In this document: piece by piece, positions 54,510-62,782 of the stretch
Numbering within the stretch: the first letter of the stretch is position 1
How the letters are laid out: the number at the start of each line of letters is the position of its first letter
Notes under the pieces: model-generated
Told to the model about the DNA's origin: nothing
Databases searched by the model: none
The model's input: the letters and a program-made list of their open reading frames with translations, nothing else
From: Streptococcus sp. D7B5
GTDB lineage: Bacteria > Bacillota > Bacilli > Lactobacillales > Streptococcaceae
Direction of reading: 5' to 3'
DNA length: 64,000 nt
Assembly: GCF_029691405.1 (NCBI RefSeq)
Contig: NZ_CP121467.1
Span: forward strand, 1,612,001 to 1,676,000
Translations under genes and position numbers: made by a program

Positions 54510-54926
54510 ATGATCACTATTAAAAAGCAAGAAATTGTCAAGTTAGAGGATGTTTTGCATCTCTATCAGGCAGTTGGATGGACAAATTATACCCATCAAC
54601 CTCAGATGCTGGAGAAGGCCTTGTCTCACTCCTTAGCGATTTATCTGGCACTTGATGGTGATGCCGTGGTGGGCTTGGTCCGTTTGGTCGGAGATGGTTT
54701 TTCATCAATTTTTGTCCAGGATTTGATCGTTTTGCCTAGCTATCAGCGCCAAGGGATTGGTAGCAACTTGATGAAAGAGGCTTTAGGTGACTTCAAAGAT
54801 ACCTATCAAGTCCAACTAGTGACCGAACAGACAGAAAAAAACTTGGGATTCTATCGATCTCTGGGATTTGAAACCTTATCTACTTATGATTGTACAGGAA
54901 TGATTTGGGTGGATCGAAAAAGATAA
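54510..54926 (+). CDS. GNAT N-acetyltransferase (small)
   Basis: 138 residues. The acetyl-CoA-binding motif reads VLPSYQRQGIGSNLMKEAL (about residues 74-92), followed by EKNLGFYRSLGFE. Substrate unknown. AAGAGGTGTTGAC precedes the ATG, 11 bases after the RimL-like gene, so the two acetyltransferases form an operon. The first csRNA repeat promoter lies just beyond its stop. Confidence 0.85.
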   Translation: MITIKKQEIVKLEDVLHLYQAVGWTNYTHQPQMLEKALSHSLAIYLALDGDAVVGLVRLVGDGFSSIFVQDLIVLPSYQRQGIGSNLMKEALGDFKDTYQVQLVTEQTEKNLGFYRSLGFETLSTYDCTGMIWVDRKR

Positions 54927-54939
54927 AAAAATTATTTTT

Positions 54940-54972
54940 CTTAAGTAAAGTTTAAGTCTCCTCGTGTATTAT
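54940..54972 (+). promoter_or_regulatory. CiaR-controlled promoter, csRNA copy 2
   Basis: CTTAAG-N5-TTTAAG (54940-54956), one mismatch from the consensus repeat, then 10 bases and a TATTAT -10 (54967-54972). Confidence 0.8.
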
Positions 54973-54978
54973 ATAGTT

Positions 54979-55180
54979 ATTAGATAAAGACCTCCTAATA
55001 CTCTTCGAAAATCTCATCAACCTTCGTTAGAGTCGACTTAGCTAACTATAGTTATGCTTGCGCCTATCTGCCTAGTCTGATTTCGATTTTCATTGAGTAC
55101 CCTTTATTTAATGAAATCCCAAACTTTTCTTTTTCATCATAATCTCCTAAAGAAGTCACCCAATCAGGTGGCTTTTTTGT
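54979..55180 (+). ncRNA. csRNA copy 2, interrupted by a BOX-like insertion
   Basis: Same start (ATTAGATAAAGACCTCCTAA) and tail (CTCCTAA, then AGTCACC / GGTGGCT terminator and T6) as copy 1, but about 103 bp are inserted directly after the ACCTCCTAA loop. The predicted RNA grows from about 90 to about 200 nt. The anti-Shine-Dalgarno blocks remain. Whether it is still made and active is unknown. Confidence 0.75.
54999..55101 (+). repeat. BOX-like repeat (A and C ends) inside csRNA copy 2
   Basis: Begins TACTCTTCGAAAATC like pneumococcal boxA and ends GATTTTCATTGAGTA like boxC, so the ends are complementary; a boxB middle is not evident. The empty site in csRNA copy 1 defines the insertion limits. 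Confidence 0.8.
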
Positions 55181-55243
55181 GGCTTGGAGAGGAAAATTCC
55201 ATTTGAAAAGAATTTTTTAAAAAAATGATAAATCAGAGAAAAA

Positions 55244-55276
55244 GTTAAGTTAGCTTTAAGATTCATCTTGTATTAT
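55244..55276 (+). promoter_or_regulatory. CiaR-controlled promoter, csRNA copy 3
   Basis: GTTAAG-N5-TTTAAG (55244-55260), then 10 bases and TATTAT (55271-55276). Confidence 0.8.
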
Positions 55277-55282
55277 ATAACC

Positions 55283-55486
55283 ATTAAATAAAGACCTCCT
55301 AATACTCTTCGAAAATCTCACCATACTTCGTTAGAGTCGACTTAGCTAACTATAGTTATACTTGCGTCTATCTGCCTAGTCTGATTTCGATTTTCATTGA
55401 GTACCCTTTATTTAATGAAATCCTAAACTTTTCTTTTTCATAATAATCTCCCTAAAGAGGCCACCCAATCAGGTGGCTTTTTTGTT
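55283..55486 (+). ncRNA. csRNA copy 3, interrupted by the same BOX-like insertion
   Basis: 304 bases downstream of copy 2 and nearly the same throughout, with the insertion of the same length at the same place. Starts ATTAAATAAAGACCTCCTAA; tail CTCCCTAAAG and terminator CCACC / GGTGG with T6. Confidence 0.75.
55303..55405 (+). repeat. BOX-like repeat inside csRNA copy 3
   Basis: Nearly identical to the element in copy 2 (a handful of base differences), same length, same position. Suggests that copies 2 and 3 arose by tandem duplication after a single insertion. Confidence 0.8.
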
Positions 55487-55518
55487 TGAAAAAACTCCTT
55501 AGAAAAGACTAAGGAGAA
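55487..55518 (-). terminator. Terminator of the AraC-type regulator gene
   Basis: On the minus strand CTCCTTAG / CTAAGGAG with a 6-base loop followed by TTTTTTC, directly beyond the stop. Confidence 0.85.
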
Positions 55519-55522
55519 AGAA

Positions 55523-56401
55523 TTATGTTTTCTTTTTTAGTTGTTGGTTTCGATACTGTCTAGGTGTTAGGTAATAGTGCTGCTTAAATTGACGGTTGAA
55601 GTTTGAAAGGTTGGTGAAACCGACCTGGCTTGCAATTTCTTGAATACTGAGGTTGGTTTGGACGAGTTTCTCACAGGATTTCTCAAGACGTAACTGGAGC
55701 AGGTAGTCCATACAACTGGCTCCAGTATGTTGCTTGAAAATACTCATAAAGTGATTTTTACTATATCCAAATGTTGCAGCCAGTTGCTCAATATGAATGG
55801 CTTCTGAGTAGTGCTGTTCAAGGTAGCAAATCACTTCTTTTAGTTTTTGGTATTTTTGGTAGGTATCATCTGTATAGTGTCGATTGACGTATCTATACTT
55901 AAAGAGAAGATGAAGCAATTCGTATAGTTTAGATTTTATGAGTAGGTCGTAGTATATGCCTTTTTCTTCAAGGATAGAAAAGAGTGAAAGAAGGCAGGAT
56001 TGAATTTGATCATAGGCCTTATCTCCTGGTGATATTTGAGGAGTTAGGCAAAAGTGACCAGAGTGGAGGGGTTGGATATAGCGTTGGCTAAAGCTGTCAA
56101 TCTGACTTCTCCCAAGATAATCTAGATGAATTCGAAAGCTAGTAGAAAATAGTTCTTGATCTTTGTGAGAATAGATAGCATGGAGAGAGGTCGGTTGGAT
56201 AAGAAAAATATCTCCTTCACGACTTTCAAAGCGTTCTGAGTTGATATGAACGATGGCAGAACCCTTTGTAACATAAATAATCTCTAGCTCAGGATGACAA
56301 TGATAGATTGTGTCAGGAGATGTTTTGGATAAGATTTGTTTTTCAAAATCATATGGGAAGTCAGATGGGTTATCTCGTAAGAAACGTGAACGGTCTGCCA
56401 T
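55523..56401 (-). CDS. AraC-family transcriptional regulator
   Basis: 292 residues. The N-terminal cupin-type sensing domain holds the metal/ligand-like IYHCHPELEIIYVTKG segment (about residues 33-48); the C-terminal about 100 residues have two helix-turn-helices (IEQLAATFGYSKNHFMSIFKQHTG and SIQEIASQVGFTNLSNFNRQFK). Likely a sugar-responsive activator; its target genes are not in view, since Tn916 now lies upstream. Start at 56401 is set by GGGAGGATTTACC. Confidence 0.88.
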   Translation of the reverse strand: MADRSRFLRDNPSDFPYDFEKQILSKTSPDTIYHCHPELEIIYVTKGSAIVHINSERFESREGDIFLIQPTSLHAIYSHKDQELFSTSFRIHLDYLGRSQIDSFSQRYIQPLHSGHFCLTPQISPGDKAYDQIQSCLLSLFSILEEKGIYYDLLIKSKLYELLHLLFKYRYVNRHYTDDTYQKYQKLKEVICYLEQHYSEAIHIEQLAATFGYSKNHFMSIFKQHTGASCMDYLLQLRLEKSCEKLVQTNLSIQEIASQVGFTNLSNFNRQFKQHYYLTPRQYRNQQLKKKT

Positions 56402-56436
56402 GGTAAATCCTCCCAATATTCTATTACTACTTTTAT

Positions 56437-56471
56437 TATACCAAAAAAACTTCCTTATCTAGGAAGTTTTC
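56437..56471 (-). promoter_or_regulatory. Promoter of the AraC-type gene with an upstream terminator hairpin
   Basis: On the minus strand an extended -10 TGGTATAAT (TATAAT 56442-56437) follows a terminator-like hairpin (AACTTCC / GGAAGTT with T7, 56471-56445). The Tn916 end lies about 30 bases further upstream, so the insertion did not disrupt the promoter core. Confidence 0.65.
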
Positions 56472-56670
56472 GAGTTTTAAGCTTTCTTTTTCATATAAAC
56501 AAAGTATAAATTTCTAATTATCTTTTTATATTTTCTTAAATGCTCGTAAAGCCTTATTCTATGTGCTTTCGAGTATTTTTACTGTAGGAAGATACTTCAC
56601 GTTTCTTTGCATATTTCCTCATGTCTTAGCTGTCAGAAGTGGTAAATAAGTAGTAAATTCATTTGTACTA

Positions 56671-57888
56671 CTAAGCAACAAGACGCTCCTGTTGCTTCTC
56701 TTTATTCAAGCGTTTCATTTCTGCCATTGCAGAATCGAATGTTGCATGTGCGTAATAGTTCAGCGTCATGGCTATATTAGCATGTCCCATAATGTACTGT
56801 AATGCCTTTGGATTCATTCCTGCATTTGCATAGTTGGTACAGAATGTATGTCGCAAACTATGTGGAGTGATGTGTGGCAATTTATCCTCGTTATACTTAT
56901 TGTATTTCTTAACAAGACCTTTCATCATGCCGTTGTAATCACTTGCCACTTTTGGATAGTTCTTTCTATTAAGAAAGAGGAAATCACTATATCCATCAAT
57001 CTCAACACGCTTATCATTCTTTCGATTCGCTAACACTCGCTTAAATGCTTGATAGGCTTCTTCAACCATAGGAACTTGACGTTCGCCACTTTTGGTCTTT
57101 GGTGTTTCAATGTAGTACCCAATTTCAGTATCTCTCAATAGCTGATGGTCTATATTGACAAGACGATTCTCAAAATCTAAATCTGGAAGTGTCAAACCAC
57201 CAAACTCTGAAATACGAAGACCTGTTTTTAAGAGTATCAGAATTTCATCATAATTTTTGCTGTAGGTTTTATCAGCTTTTGCAAAGGCTAACAGTTTTTC
57301 TTCCTGTTCTTCTGTTAGTACGGTCTTAGGGACAGTATCATCATCAAGAACTGCTTTCAGTTGAAAGTCAAATGGATTCTTCCGAACACAATCATCTTGT
57401 ATAGCAATATAGAATGAAGCCTTTAAAGAACGTTTGTAGTTATTGATGGTTTGATAAGCATAACCATTTTCACTCATTCTAATAGCCCATTCTTTAGCGT
57501 CTGATGGCTTAATACTGTCAATACTTCTTACACCTAACTTGTCTTTCTTCAAAATATCCATAAGATATTTGCGTCCAGTTTCAGTGTTTTTTCTAACCTT
57601 TGGTCTTTGAGCGTTCTGTTTTGCGTAAAGCTGGCAGAGTGTCATTTTCTTTCCTACAACATCAATACCATCATGAATGTCTTTCTGTAACTCTGCGATT
57701 TTCTCTCTAAGTGAGATACAATCACGCTTTCCTGCTGGTACTCGGTCTGTAGCCACAAGTTTCCACGAGTAAACAAATTGCGGTTCTCCAAATGAATCTA
57801 TATATTTGTATAAGTATCTTCCGTCTTTTCGTTGGCTCTCTCCAGTCTTTAAGATTCGACCTTTATTGTCACGTCTTTTTTCTGACAT
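56671..57888 (-). CDS. int: Tn916 integrase (tyrosine recombinase)
   Basis: 405 residues, the length of Int-Tn916. N-terminal arm-binding domain (MSEKRRDNKGRILKTGESQRKDGRYLYKYI), central core-binding region and C-terminal catalytic domain with LLKTGLRISEFGGL (Arg), HSLRHTFCTNYA (His-x-x-Arg) and MGHANIAMTLNYYAH (His and the nucleophile Tyr). Carries out excision and integration of the element. GGAAAGGAGCAAATGCC lies before the ATG. Confidence 0.97.
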   Translation of the reverse strand: MSEKRRDNKGRILKTGESQRKDGRYLYKYIDSFGEPQFVYSWKLVATDRVPAGKRDCISLREKIAELQKDIHDGIDVVGKKMTLCQLYAKQNAQRPKVRKNTETGRKYLMDILKKDKLGVRSIDSIKPSDAKEWAIRMSENGYAYQTINNYKRSLKASFYIAIQDDCVRKNPFDFQLKAVLDDDTVPKTVLTEEQEEKLLAFAKADKTYSKNYDEILILLKTGLRISEFGGLTLPDLDFENRLVNIDHQLLRDTEIGYYIETPKTKSGERQVPMVEEAYQAFKRVLANRKNDKRVEIDGYSDFLFLNRKNYPKVASDYNGMMKGLVKKYNKYNEDKLPHITPHSLRHTFCTNYANAGMNPKALQYIMGHANIAMTLNYYAHATFDSAMAEMKRLNKEKQQERLVA

Positions 57889-57969
57889 GGCATTTGCTCC
57901 TTTCCTTTATGGAAAGAGCCTTGATACGACTTAATACTATTTTATCATATACAAGACCCTTTGGCGACG

Positions 57970-58173
57970 CTAGATTGCGTCCAATGTATCTATAATTTTT
58001 TCAAATTGTTTTCGTTTAATCTGAATACGATTGCCATTCATAATCAGCCAATTTGCATTTTTATTTTCCTCTGCCAAGCGTCGTAGCTTGTTTTCGCCAA
58101 TACGAAAATATTTTGACGCTTCTTCAATGGTTAGGGTATAACGTTCCCAAATAGGAATGTCAGTCTGCTTCAT
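57970..58173 (-). CDS. xis: Tn916 excisionase
   Basis: 67 residues, the known size of Xis-Tn916. A winged-helix DNA-binding protein ([31 protein letters not shown]) that binds near the ends and promotes excision. AAAGGAGGATTTT precedes the ATG. 81 bases upstream of int in the direction of transcription. Confidence 0.95.
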
Positions 58174-58408
58174 AAAATCCTCCTTTCCAAATCACTTATT
58201 TGGATTTCATAAAAGTTGTTTTACCAGCAATCGAACAGCTTTAGCAAAGCTCACGGGAGTTCCACCCCTGCATGGTTCTCATGTAGCCATACTCATTGCC
58301 TGCGACGGTTTTATCACGCTCGGACTATTGACTGTATGGGAGTATCATTATCACGATAAGAATGTCGTTGCAGGCAATCCTGCTAAAGATTGCTTCTCGG
58401 ATCACTAA
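58157..58408 (+). CDS. Tn916 orf10-like ORF, doubtful
   Basis: An 83-codon ORF on the strand opposite xis, overlapping the xis start by 17 bases. It may match the Tn916 reading frame orf10 in older maps, but it lacks a clear ribosome-binding site and has no domain. More likely non-coding. The 460-base gap around it (58174-58633) otherwise holds only short inverted repeats. Confidence 0.3.
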
Positions 58409-58633
58409 CATGAATCGCTCGCTATCTTTATAAGATAGGTCATGGCGGTTAGTTCCGTTGGCTCTTTTCTTATCGAAACGTATTCGATTACTTTTATTCA
58501 GTTTTCAAAGAACAATGGCTCGTTAGCCTATCAAAACACATTGAAAGCTCAATATGCTTTGGTGGAATAACAAACCTCCCTGTTCGGGAAGCGTGGAATG
58601 GTTTAGCACGCTTCCACGAAAGGAGAGAGGATA

Positions 58634-58864
58634 TTACTTAATTTCAAATGACAAAATCTTTGTAATCAGTCTGGTTTCCATTCTTCCACGTAAGACTTCA
58701 TCAACGACCATACTTTGATTGCCATATTCATCTTTCATAAGTCGTAGGGAACGCTTCGTTATGTACCCTCTGTAATGATGTAGAATCTGGTTAATCGCTT
58801 CGGTATCGCCATCTGTTGCCTTTACAATGAGAGGAAAGGGAATCATAGGATATTGTGTTTTCAT
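58634..58864 (-). CDS. Tn916 orf8, helix-turn-helix protein
   Basis: 76 residues, matching Tn916 Orf8 in length and place. Annotated in the family as a helix-turn-helix conjugal-transposon protein; visible features are a short N-terminal ATDGDTEAINQILHHYRGYI helix pair and a basic C-terminus. It overlaps the end of orf7 by four bases (translation coupling). Part of the circuit that turns on transfer genes. Confidence 0.85.
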   Translation of the reverse strand: MKTQYPMIPFPLIVKATDGDTEAINQILHHYRGYITKRSLRLMKDEYGNQSMVVDEVLRGRMETRLITKILSFEIK

Positions 58865-59283
58865 TCTTCAAATTCCTCCATAAACTTTTTAATTAAGGCT
58901 AGTCCACTGGTTCTATGCCGATAGACAGTAGAACGGTTCAATTTCAACAGGTCTGCAATTTCTGAATCGCTCATGTCCATAAAGTAAAACAGCAGTAGAA
59001 TTTCACGTTTCTTGTCTGGCAACTCACGTAATGCTTCACTCAACAAATCATTTTCAACGCCTACTGATAACCCATTGAGTGTAAAAATCTGAAAGTCAGT
59101 TGAATAGTTATCTGTTGTCGCAAACTGGCTAACAAGATAATCGCCAACATCCGAAAAGGACACCTCACGCTTTGCAATCCTTGAAAGATAAAGCATATAA
59201 TTCTTTCGCTCGTCTTCCATAGCACGTTTACAGATATAGTCAAACTGATTTTCTATTGTGGTCTGAAAAGAAGATGGTTTCAT
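58861..59283 (-). CDS. Tn916 orf7, sigma-70-like regulator
   Basis: 140 residues from MKPSSFQTTIENQFDYICKRA. Region 4-like helix-turn-helix at the C-terminus: ELPDKKREILLLFYFMDMSDSEIADLLKLNRSTVYRHR. Orf7 and Orf8 form the positive circuit which, upon read-through from tet(M), activates int, xis and transfer genes. The start at 59283 has a GGGGGTGAGAAAC region; an ATG three codons earlier is possible. Confidence 0.9.
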   Translation of the reverse strand: MKPSSFQTTIENQFDYICKRAMEDERKNYMLYLSRIAKREVSFSDVGDYLVSQFATTDNYSTDFQIFTLNGLSVGVENDLLSEALRELPDKKREILLLFYFMDMSDSEIADLLKLNRSTVYRHRTSGLALIKKFMEEFEE

Positions 59284-59787
59284 GTTTCTCACCCCCTTTC
59301 TGTCTAGGAAAGGAAGTGAGCCTTGCTCGTTTATCTCCTTTCACTCTTAGTCCCAATGTGAAAGGGGGATTTGTTGCATTACTGATAAATAAACTTTGTA
59401 AAAAAGTTCTGAATAGCCAAAAAAGCATATAAACAGATTTATTTCTCTGTTTACATGCTTCTGTTATTCTATCTATATGATTTATAAAACCACATTGGTG
59501 GACGTACTTATCTATTGCAGATAGACGACTTTTTTTGACAAGAACCCAATGTAAGGAAATTTATTGTATATGATGTACTTCATGGCGACGTTGACCTCCA
59601 ACAAACCGCCATTTGGAAGTAATATACAATATTTTAACAGCGTAAATAGCACTACCATATAACGGTTTTTTTTATTGGCGTTTAGTAGTGCTTTTTATTA
59701 AATATAAACCTATAAACCATATAACACGTTTTTCTATACCTGTTTTTAATTCAGTAGGAACAATAAAATGTATAGAGGTGGTCTACT
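59284..59787. promoter_or_regulatory. Tn916 orf7-orf9 control region
   Basis: About 500 bases without a gene; by knowledge of Tn916 this holds the orf7 promoter and the divergent orf9 promoter with the antisense transcripts that keep orf7 low. I see several inverted repeats (for example the CATTGGTGG and CCACCAAT-like stretches near 59495 and the CCATTTGG/GGAAATTT blocks near 59600) but cannot assign individual sites. Confidence 0.5.
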
Positions 59788-60141
59788 ATGCGTAAAAAAG
59801 AAGATAAATATGATTTTAGAGCCTTTGGTTTAGCCATTAAAGAAGCTCGATTGAAACGAGGTTTAACTCGTGAACAAGTGGGAGCATTGATTGAAATTGA
59901 CCCACGGTACTTAACTAATATTGAAAATAAAGGGCAACACCCCAGCATACAAGTTCTTTATGACCTTGTATCGTTACTTCATGTTTCCGTTGATGAATTT
60001 TTCTTACCTGCTAATAACTTGGTAAAAAGCACCCGACGATTACAGATAGAGAAATACATGGATAGCTTTACAGACAAAGAACTATCCTTAATGGAATCTT
60101 TAGCCAGCGGTATCAACGAAGCAAGAAACATCGAAGACTAA
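59788..60141 (+). CDS. Tn916 orf9, XRE-type repressor
   Basis: 117 residues, Tn916 Orf9. N-terminal helix-turn-helix ([37 protein letters not shown]). Thought to repress the orf7 promoter, limiting transposition in the absence of tetracycline. On the opposite strand to its neighbours, as in the canonical element. AGAGGTGGTCTACT precedes the ATG. Confidence 0.93.
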   Translation: MRKKEDKYDFRAFGLAIKEARLKRGLTREQVGALIEIDPRYLTNIENKGQHPSIQVLYDLVSLLHVSVDEFFLPANNLVKSTRRLQIEKYMDSFTDKELSLMESLASGINEARNIED

Positions 60142-60168
60142 TTAAAAGAATCCATACATAACGGAAAG

Positions 60169-60210
60169 AGCCGATAAAATGAGATTGTATTAATCTCATT
60201 TTATCGGCTC
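60169..60210. terminator. Bidirectional terminator between orf9 and orf6
   Basis: AGCCGATAAAATGAGATT / AATCTCATTTTATCGGCT, 18 perfect pairs with a 5-base loop. The right arm overlaps the orf6 stop. Confidence 0.85.
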
Positions 60211-60389
60211 TGCGTCTTTGCGTCTGGCTCTGTAATCACAGTTACTTTGAACTGCTTTATTTCAATTAAATTTTCTTGTCTGCATTTCGGACAATAGAGG
60301 GGGAATTTTTTTAATTCAGTATCTTCCCTTATCTTTAATCGTGTTTTATTTCCACATACAGGACACAATATCCACTTGTAGTTTATAAT
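60201..60389 (-). CDS. Tn916 orf6, cysteine-rich KTR-type small protein
   Basis: About 61 residues: WILCPVCGNKTRLKIRED then LYCPKCRQENLIEIKQ, two CxxC knuckles forming a zinc ribbon. A GGAGGAGATAG site lies upstream, but there is no ATG, GTG or TTG at the proper distance: the first in-frame candidates are ATT (60389) and ATA (60386), with TTG at 60368 just before the first Cys. Either a non-standard start or a start-codon mutation. Role unknown. Confidence 0.65.
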   Translation of the reverse strand: MINYKWILCPVCGNKTRLKIREDTELKKFPLYCPKCRQENLIEIKQFKVTVITEPDAKTQSR

Positions 60390-60486
60390 AACTATCTCCT
60401 CCTTTACACTTTAATTCAAATCTTTATTAAAAAATATTTCATCTTATTTAACAAGAAACCATATTTATATAACAACATAAAATACA

Positions 60487-62406
60487 CTAAGTTATTTTAT
60501 TGAACATATATCGTACTTTATCTATCCGACTATTTGGACGACGGGGCTGGCAAACAGGTTCACCGGTAGTAACATGGTACCCTTTTAACTCTGTTAAACA
60601 AACACTACGTCCATTTGTAAAGAAAGTTAAATCACTACGATATTCTTGAATACACCGAGCAGGGATTTCTCCACTAAGAATGACCTCATTATTTTTCAAT
60701 TGAGTGTCTACGATGTTCGCACAATATTTAGGAGCATCGTTGTATGCTCGTGAAAGATATTCCTGTGGCGCATAAATTTTAAAACTAAGATATGGCTCTA
60801 ACAATTCTGTTCCAGCTTTTTTTAAGACTTGTTCCAATACAATAGGAGCAAGCATCCGAAAATCTGCTGGGGTACTAACAGGGCTATAGTATAAGCCATA
60901 CTTAAAACAGATTTTACAGTCCGTCACATTCCAACCATATAATCCTTGTTCGCAACCATAGCGTATCCCTTCCATAACTGCATTTTGAAATGATTGATTT
61001 AAGTATCCAAGAGAAACCGAGCTCTCATACTGCATTCCACTTCCCAACGGAAGCGGTGATACAGATAAACCAATGGAAGCCCAGAAAGGATTTGGCGGCA
61101 CTTCGATGTGAATGGTATATTCTGCATTTTTTAACGGTCTCTCCATATAAATGACTGTAGGCTCTTTTAGTTCTATCTCCACATGATACTTTTCTTGCAA
61201 CAGTGCACTAATCACTTCCATTTGTACTTTCCCTAAGAAAGAAAGTATAATTTCATGTGTCGTAGAATCCACGTAATATCGTAGAAGCGGATCACTATCT
61301 GAGATTTCCAAAAGGGCATCAAGCAACATTTCTCTCTGTTCAGGTTTACTCGGTTCAACAGTTGTTTGTAGTAGAGGGTGCGGATTTTCAATCTTTTTTC
61401 TCTGTGGCAATAGTTTTGTATCTCCAAGAACACTATTTAACTTCAAAAACTCATTTTGCAAAATAACAATTTCTCCAGAATAAGCTCTATCAATCTTACA
61501 TAATTCACCATTTATTGAAGTATACATTTCTGTAACTTTTATTTTTTCTTTTTCTGATACTCTAACCGAATCTCGTAAATGTAGTACTCCACTATAAAGG
61601 CGTATATATGCAAGACGTTGTCTTTTTTTTGTATATTCAATTTTGAAAACATTTCCGCAAAGTTCAGACGGACCTCGATGTGTTGATGAATAAAATTTAT
61701 TAGTAATAACTTCTATAAGGTTATCAATCCCTATATTACTTTTTGCACTTCCATGATAAAGAGGGAACAGAGAACAATTCTGAAATCTTATGCTTTCCTC
61801 TTGTTCGAGTTCCAATGCTTCTAATGATTTACCGGACATATATTTCTCTAAAAGGTCATCGTTTCCCTCTATTACCGTATCCCATTGTTCAGATTCGGTA
61901 AAGTTCGTCACACACATATTAGGATACAGTTCTACCTTCTGTTTGATTACAATTTCGGCAGAAAGTTTCTCTTTAATATCCTGATAAACCGTTGATAAAT
62001 CAATTCCATTTTGGTCAATCTTATTGATAAAAAAGATTGTGGGAATCCCCATTTTCCTAAGTGCATGAAATAATATACGAGTTTGTGCTTGTACGCCATC
62101 TTTTGCAGAAATCAGTAGAATTGCCCCATCTAAAACTGATAATGAACGATATACTTCTGCTAAGAAATCCATATGTCCTGGCGTGTCTATGATGTTCACC
62201 TTCGTATTTTCCCACTGAAAAGAGGTTATTCCTGTCTGAATTGTAATTCCTCTCTGACGTTCTAAAAGCGTATTATCCGTCCTCGTTGTACCTTTGTCCA
62301 CGCTTCCTAATTCTGTAATCGCTCCACTGTTATATAATAAGCTTTCTGTTAAGGTAGTTTTTCCTGCATCAACATGAGCTAAAACTCCAATATTAATAAT
62401 TTTCAT
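60487..62406 (-). CDS. tet(M): Tetracycline resistance ribosomal protection protein Tet(M)
   Basis: 639 residues, exact Tet(M) length. EF-G-like GTPase that removes tetracycline from the ribosome: G1 AHVDAGKTT (residues 10-18), switch region RGITIQ, G3 DTPGH, G4 NKID, and the EF-G domains II-V with the C-terminal [18 protein letters not shown]. The start at 62406 follows ATGGAGGAAAATCAC. Transcription passes through the orf12 attenuator upstream. Confidence 0.97.
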   Translation of the reverse strand: MKIINIGVLAHVDAGKTTLTESLLYNSGAITELGSVDKGTTRTDNTLLERQRGITIQTGITSFQWENTKVNIIDTPGHMDFLAEVYRSLSVLDGAILLISAKDGVQAQTRILFHALRKMGIPTIFFINKIDQNGIDLSTVYQDIKEKLSAEIVIKQKVELYPNMCVTNFTESEQWDTVIEGNDDLLEKYMSGKSLEALELEQEESIRFQNCSLFPLYHGSAKSNIGIDNLIEVITNKFYSSTHRGPSELCGNVFKIEYTKKRQRLAYIRLYSGVLHLRDSVRVSEKEKIKVTEMYTSINGELCKIDRAYSGEIVILQNEFLKLNSVLGDTKLLPQRKKIENPHPLLQTTVEPSKPEQREMLLDALLEISDSDPLLRYYVDSTTHEIILSFLGKVQMEVISALLQEKYHVEIELKEPTVIYMERPLKNAEYTIHIEVPPNPFWASIGLSVSPLPLGSGMQYESSVSLGYLNQSFQNAVMEGIRYGCEQGLYGWNVTDCKICFKYGLYYSPVSTPADFRMLAPIVLEQVLKKAGTELLEPYLSFKIYAPQEYLSRAYNDAPKYCANIVDTQLKNNEVILSGEIPARCIQEYRSDLTFFTNGRSVCLTELKGYHVTTGEPVCQPRRPNSRIDKVRYMFNKIT

Positions 62407-62421
62407 GTGATTTTCCTCCAT

Positions 62422-62508
62422 TCAAAAACCCAAAAGGGCATAAAAATCCCAGTGATAAATACTTTTATCACTGGGATTTTTATGCATAACCATAGGTATA
62501 CAAAGCAT
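62422..62508 (-). CDS. tet(M) leader peptide (Tn916 orf12)
   Basis: 28 codons from the ATG at 62508, starting MLCIPMVMHKNPSDKS and ending 15 bases before the tet(M) start. Its middle overlaps the hairpin ATCCCAGTGATAAA / TTTATCACTGGGAT (62446-62480). In Tn916, ribosome progress through orf12 decides whether the terminators in front of tet(M) form. Confidence 0.85.
   Translation of the reverse strand: MLCIPMVMHKNPSDKSIYHWDFYALLGF
62446..62480 (-). terminator. tet(M) attenuator hairpin
   Basis: ATCCCAGTGATAAA / TTTATCACTGGGAT stem, with T-rich sequence on the minus strand, overlapping the leader ORF. Confidence 0.8.
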
Positions 62509-62546
62509 ACAGATATTCTCTGGATACTTTAGAATCACATGATAAA

Positions 62547-62645
62547 GGTATTCTTAAACTGGGTACAAAAAACTAAGCCCTCCTAAAAAAGGACATCCAA
62601 TTATTTGTTCCCACTATCAAATTGACAGTTTATTTAAGAATACCT
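62547..62645 (-). promoter_or_regulatory. tet(M) upstream leader with long inverted repeat
   Basis: AAGGTATTCTTAAA (62547-62560) is matched by TTTAAGAATACCTT (62632-62645), 14 pairs closing an 85-base region before orf12. Established as part of the Tn916 tet(M) regulatory leader. Confidence 0.75.
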
Positions 62646-62782
62646 TGCCGCATATTTATTAACTCCTTTTAAATAGATACTTAAATAATAGCACATAAGA
62701 GCATATTTGTAAAGGAATCTCCAATTTTTTATCAAAGAGAGTACGTGATTACAAAATAGCTGTAATAATGTACCAATATTTG

